Origin: an uncultured Rikenellaceae bacterium
GTDB lineage: Bacteria; Bacteroidota; Bacteroidia; Bacteroidales; Rikenellaceae
NCBI GenBank assembly: GCA_947176715.1
Contig: CAMWRR010000077.1
Coordinates: 1-8,199 of the forward strand
Reading direction: 5' to 3'
Length of the DNA stretch: 8,199 nt
A model generated the notes under the pieces. The model saw nothing but the letters and a program-made list of their open reading frames with translations, was not told the DNA's origin and searched no databases. Position numbers and translations under genes: made by a program. Below are positions 5,645 through 8,199 of this stretch, one piece after another; positions within the stretch are counted from its first letter, which is position 1; each line of letters begins with the position of its first letter.

Positions 5645-7039
5645 ATGGAACCGAGAAGAACAAAAATCAAAGATCTGTTGAGTTCGGCCGGTGACGGTCG
5701 TTCTGTGTTGTGCAAGGGTTGGGTGCGTACCAAACGCGGAAATAAGAATGTCGCTTTCATAGCCCTTAACGACGGTTCTACCATAAATAATATACAGGTG
5801 GTTGTCGATACCGCCTCGTTCGACGAGAATCTGCTCAAGAGTATCACGACGGGGTCGTCGCTTGCGGTGCGCGGTGCGCTCGTGGTGTCGCAGGGCTCCG
5901 GTCAGGGGGTGGAGATACAGGCCTCCGAGATAGAGCTGTACGGTACTGCCGACCCTGAGACCTATCCGTTGCAGAAAAAGGGCCATACGCTCGAGTTCCT
6001 GCGCGAGATAGCCCATCTGCGTCCGAGGACCAACACCTTCGGGGCGGTGCTCCGCATACGTCACGCGTTGGCTTTCGCTATACACAACTATTTCAATAAC
6101 AAAGGGTTCGTCTATCTGCATACGCCGCTTATCACCGGTTCGGATGCCGAGGGGGCGGGGGCCATGTTTCAGGTTACCACGCTCGATTTGAACGACGTTC
6201 CCAAGACACAGGAGGGCAAGGTCGATTACAGCCGCGACTTCTTCGGCAAGTCGTGCAACCTCACCGTGTCGGGTCAGCTTGAGGGCGAGTTGGGCGCTAC
6301 GGCTCTCTCGGAGATATATACCTTCGGTCCCACGTTCCGTGCCGAGAACTCAAACACTCCGCGTCACTTGGCAGAGTTTTGGATGATAGAGCCGGAGATG
6401 GCCTTCTACGACCTCGACGACAACATGGACTTGGCTGAGGATTTCCTCAAATACCTCATAAGCTATGCCTTGGAGCATTGCGCCGACGACATAGCGTTCC
6501 TTAACAAGATGTACGACAACGAGCTTATCGACAGGCTCCGTTTCGTCGTCGACAACGACTTCGTCCGTCTGGACTACACCGAGGGTATAAAGATACTCAT
6601 GGAGTCGGGTCACAAGTTCGAGTTCCCGGTAAGCTGGGGTCTCGACCTGCAGAGCGAGCACGAGCGTTACCTTGTGGAGCAACATTTCAAGAAGCCCGTT
6701 ATCCTTACCGGCTATCCCAAGGAGATAAAGGCGTTCTACATGAAGCAAAACGACGACGGCAAGACGGTGCGCGCAATGGACGTGCTCTTCCCCAAGATAG
6801 GCGAGATAATAGGCGGTTCGCAGCGTGAGGAGAGCCTCGAAAAGCTCTCGGCACGCATAGCCGAGCTGGGCATCCCCGAGAAAGACGTATGGTGGTATCT
6901 CGACACCCGCAGGTTCGGTAGCGTGCCCCACAGCGGTTTCGGTCTCGGCTTCGAGCGTCTGGTGCTCTTCGTCACCGGCATGTCCAACATACGCGACGTG
7001 ATACCGTTCCCGCGTACTCCGAAGAATGCGGAGTTTTAA
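5645..7039 (+). CDS. asnS: Asparaginyl-tRNA synthetase
   Basis: AsnRS activates asparagine with ATP and attaches it to tRNA-Asn in the cytoplasm. The 464 residues match the family length (466 in E. coli). An N-terminal OB-fold for anticodon binding covers about 18-100, with GWVRTKRGNKNVAFIALNDG at 25-44. The class II catalytic core follows: motif 1 around 140-165 (PLITGSDAEGAGAMFQVTTL starts at 161), the AsnRS-type insertion GKVDYSRDFFGKSCNLTVSG at 191-210, motif 2 FRAENSNTPRHLAEFWMIEP at 231-250, and motif 3 GFGLGFERLVLF at 431-442, ending in the usual PFPRTPKNAEF. These features separate it from AspRS. ATG 5645 gives the typical N-terminus and lies just after the predicted promoter. The gene looks monocistronic. 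Its last eight codons and stop lie in the left arm of a large inverted repeat, an unusual 3' end. Confidence 0.98.
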   Translation: MEPRRTKIKDLLSSAGDGRSVLCKGWVRTKRGNKNVAFIALNDGSTINNIQVVVDTASFDENLLKSITTGSSLAVRGALVVSQGSGQGVEIQASEIELYGTADPETYPLQKKGHTLEFLREIAHLRPRTNTFGAVLRIRHALAFAIHNYFNNKGFVYLHTPLITGSDAEGAGAMFQVTTLDLNDVPKTQEGKVDYSRDFFGKSCNLTVSGQLEGELGATALSEIYTFGPTFRAENSNTPRHLAEFWMIEPEMAFYDLDDNMDLAEDFLKYLISYALEHCADDIAFLNKMYDNELIDRLRFVVDNDFVRLDYTEGIKILMESGHKFEFPVSWGLDLQSEHERYLVEQHFKKPVILTGYPKEIKAFYMKQNDDGKTVRAMDVLFPKIGEIIGGSQREESLEKLSARIAELGIPEKDVWWYLDTRRFGSVPHSGFGLGFERLVLFVTGMSNIRDVIPFPRTPKNAEF

Positions 7040-7093
7040 TACGTTTCGGATTTTTTTGTCCGAAACGTATTGAAACTACGCATTCTTCGGAGT
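7016..7093. repeat. Long inverted repeat containing the asnS 3' end
   Basis: The left arm (7016-7050) and right arm (7059-7093) are each 35 bases and are reverse complements at 33 positions, separated by TTTTTTTG. The inner 13 pairs (7038-7050 with 7059-7071) and the outer 15 pairs are perfect. The left arm encodes the end of AsnRS (TPKNAEF and stop), so the right arm is an inverted copy of coding sequence. In RNA this makes a very stable hairpin that could act in termination or 3' end protection, but the T-run sits in the loop rather than after the stem. Confidence 0.9.
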
Positions 7094-7106
7094 GCTTTAG
7101 TGAGAG

Positions 7107-7190
7107 CCTCCGGCGGCCCTTTCAGGGGGACCACTTCGTGGAGACCTACTTTTGTCACTCGACAAAAGTAGGCAAAAACGAGGGGGCACG
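7107..7190. repeat. Cluster of small hairpins, REP-like intergenic element
   Basis: Successive short inverted repeats lie between asnS and ettA: CCTCCGGCGG (7107-7116), CCCT-TTC-AGGG (7117-7127), CCAC-TTC-GTGG (7131-7141), a perfect 12-base stem with loop ACTC (7145-7172), and AGGGG/CCCCT around GCACGG starting near 7181. Two have the same TTC loop, which recurs at CAC-TTC-GTG (7241-7249). The string of compact palindromes with no coding potential resembles REP/BIME-type interspersed repeats. Whether it is repeated elsewhere in the genome cannot be told from one copy. Confidence 0.6.
7145..7172. repeat. Perfect 12-base inverted repeat
   Basis: CCTACTTTTGTC (7145-7156) and GACAAAAGTAGG (7161-7172) are exact reverse complements separated by ACTC. 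No T-run follows (GCAAAAACG), so on the plus strand it is not a standard terminator. It is the most stable single hairpin within the intergenic cluster and may be the core of a mobile or interspersed repeat. Confidence 0.75.
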
Positions 7191-7238
7191 GCCCCTTTTG
7201 ATATCTCCGCATTCGGTGACGCCGCACATGTTTGGGTG

Positions 7239-7265
7239 AGCACTTCGTGTTTGTCGTGCTTTTTT
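7239..7265 (+). terminator. Possible weak terminator before ettA
   Basis: AGCAC (7239-7243) can pair with GTGCT (7256-7260), followed at once by a run of six Ts (7260-7265). The loop is large (12 bases) and the stem only five pairs, so this is a weak candidate. It would insulate ettA from asnS transcription. Confidence 0.4.
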
Positions 7266-7319
7266 ATATGGTTGATAATATTGGTGGCAGGGGATGTCTC
7301 TGCGCGCATTTTGAGAATT

Positions 7320-8199
7320 ATGGCAGAAGTTGAAGATAAGAAGATCATCTTTTCGATGGTCGGTGTGAGCAAGAGTTTCAACAATCAGAAAAAGGTGCTC
7401 GACGACATATATCTGTCGTTCTTTTATGGTGCCAAGATAGGCATCATCGGTCTGAACGGCTCAGGTAAGTCTACATTGATGAAGATCATAGCCGGTATCG
7501 ACAAGTCGTATCAGGGCGAGGTGGTCTTCGCGCCCGGTTACAGCGTGGGCTATCTGGAGCAGGATCCGCATCTGGACGACGACAAGACCGTGCGTCAGGT
7601 CGTGGAGGAGGGTTGTGCCGAGGTGGTGGCGCTTCTCAAGGAGTACGAAGAGATAAACATGAAGTTCGCCGAGCCTATGGACGACGACGCCATGAACGCG
7701 TTGATAGCGCGTCAGGGAGAGCTTACCGAGCTGATAGAGCACAAAAACGGTTGGGAGTTAGATTCTATGCTCGACCGTGCTATGGACGCTCTGCGTTGCC
7801 CCGACGGCGACACTCCTGTGAAAAACCTGTCGGGTGGCGAACGCAGACGTGTGGCCCTCTGCCGCTTGCTCTTGCAGGAGCCCGACGTATTGTTGCTCGA
7901 CGAGCCTACCAACCATCTGGATGCCGAGAGCATCGACTGGCTCGAACAGCATCTGCGTCAATATAAAGGTACGGTCATAGCCGTCACTCACGACCGTTAC
8001 TTCCTCGACAACGTGGCGGGCTGGATTCTCGAGCTCGACCGCGGCGCTGGCATACCGTGGAAAGGCAACTACTCGAGCTGGCTCGAACAGAAGAGCAACC
8101 GTCTGGCTCAGGAGGAGAAGCAGGAGAGCAAGCGCCGCAAGACCCTCGAACGTGAGTTGGAGTGGGTGCGTATGGCCCCGTCGGCGCGTCACGCCAAGT
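7320..8199 (+). CDS. ettA: Energy-dependent translational throttle protein EttA (ABC-F), N-terminal part
   Basis: The frame opens at ATG 7320 and runs off the window, giving 293 residues of a protein of about 555. EttA is an ABC-F ATPase that binds the ribosomal E site and gates the first elongation steps according to ATP/ADP level. The first ATPase domain is complete: Walker A GLNGSGKST (44-52), an arm insertion at about 92-145, signature LSGGERRR (170-177), Walker B LLLDEPTNHLD (191-201) and the H-loop histidine H224 in VTHDRYFLD. The EttA-specific stretch NVAGWILELDRGAGIPWKGNYSSWLEQK (231-258) and the start of the charged interdomain linker (RRKTLERELEWVR, 272-284) follow, which separates it from other ABC-F types. 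There is no transmembrane part. A poor promoter-like pair (TTGG near 7281, CATTTTG near 7307) lies directly upstream. Confidence 0.96.
   Translation, partial: MAEVEDKKIIFSMVGVSKSFNNQKKVLDDIYLSFFYGAKIGIIGLNGSGKSTLMKIIAGIDKSYQGEVVFAPGYSVGYLEQDPHLDDDKTVRQVVEEGCAEVVALLKEYEEINMKFAEPMDDDAMNALIARQGELTELIEHKNGWELDSMLDRAMDALRCPDGDTPVKNLSGGERRRVALCRLLLQEPDVLLLDEPTNHLDAESIDWLEQHLRQYKGTVIAVTHDRYFLDNVAGWILELDRGAGIPWKGNYSSWLEQKSNRLAQEEKQESKRRKTLERELEWVRMAPSARHAK

Noticed and set aside
7097..7384. Minus-strand open frame of 95 codons over the asnS-ettA gap and ettA start
   Set aside because: It reads through the hairpin cluster and the 5' end of ettA and has no family resemblance.

Overview
The window looks like ordinary chromosome from a relatively GC-rich member of the Bacteroidales, most like Alistipes/Rikenellaceae. 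This is an inference. The signs are: initiation regions without a convincing Shine-Dalgarno sequence; several matches to the Bacteroidetes promoter pattern (TTTG near -33, TAnnTTTG near -7); a lineage-typical Smr protein with a DUF2027-type N-terminus; a DUF4834-type small membrane protein; GC-rich genes with AT-rich gaps; and heavy use of the Ile codon ATA.

Layout. Positions 1-1582 (minus strand) hold queA followed, with a one-base stop/start overlap, by the first 122 codons of a YgiQ-family radical SAM protein. A compact divergent promoter region near 1636-1652 separates this pair from a plus-strand pair, the Smr protein (1719-2558) and a small cupin (2572-2898). A convergent minus-strand gene (2937-3170) encodes a DUF4834-like single-pass membrane protein. 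Then come purB (3357-4709) with its terminator, a 53-residue rubredoxin (4932-5093) with its own terminator, a gap of about 550 bases with no believable gene, asnS (5645-7039), a structured gap rich in inverted repeats (7016-7265), and the first 293 codons of the ABC-F protein EttA (7320 to the window end).

The genes are mainly housekeeping: tRNA wobble modification (queA), AMP and purine synthesis (purB), asparaginyl-tRNA synthesis (asnS), control of the ribosome's first elongation steps (ettA) and electron transfer (rubredoxin). They do not form one pathway. Translation is a loose shared theme (queA, asnS, ettA).

I see no phage, transposase, CRISPR array, toxin-antitoxin pair, tRNA or rRNA gene, and no evidence of a new multi-gene system. 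The noteworthy signals are non-coding. The 3' end of asnS is copied in inverted orientation just downstream, giving 35-base arms with 33 matches. A cluster of small hairpins follows it. Two nearly identical 13-base palindromes lie upstream of the rubredoxin gene and of asnS, each before a TATATTA promoter-like element. The gap before asnS holds a G-rich island with alternative pairings.
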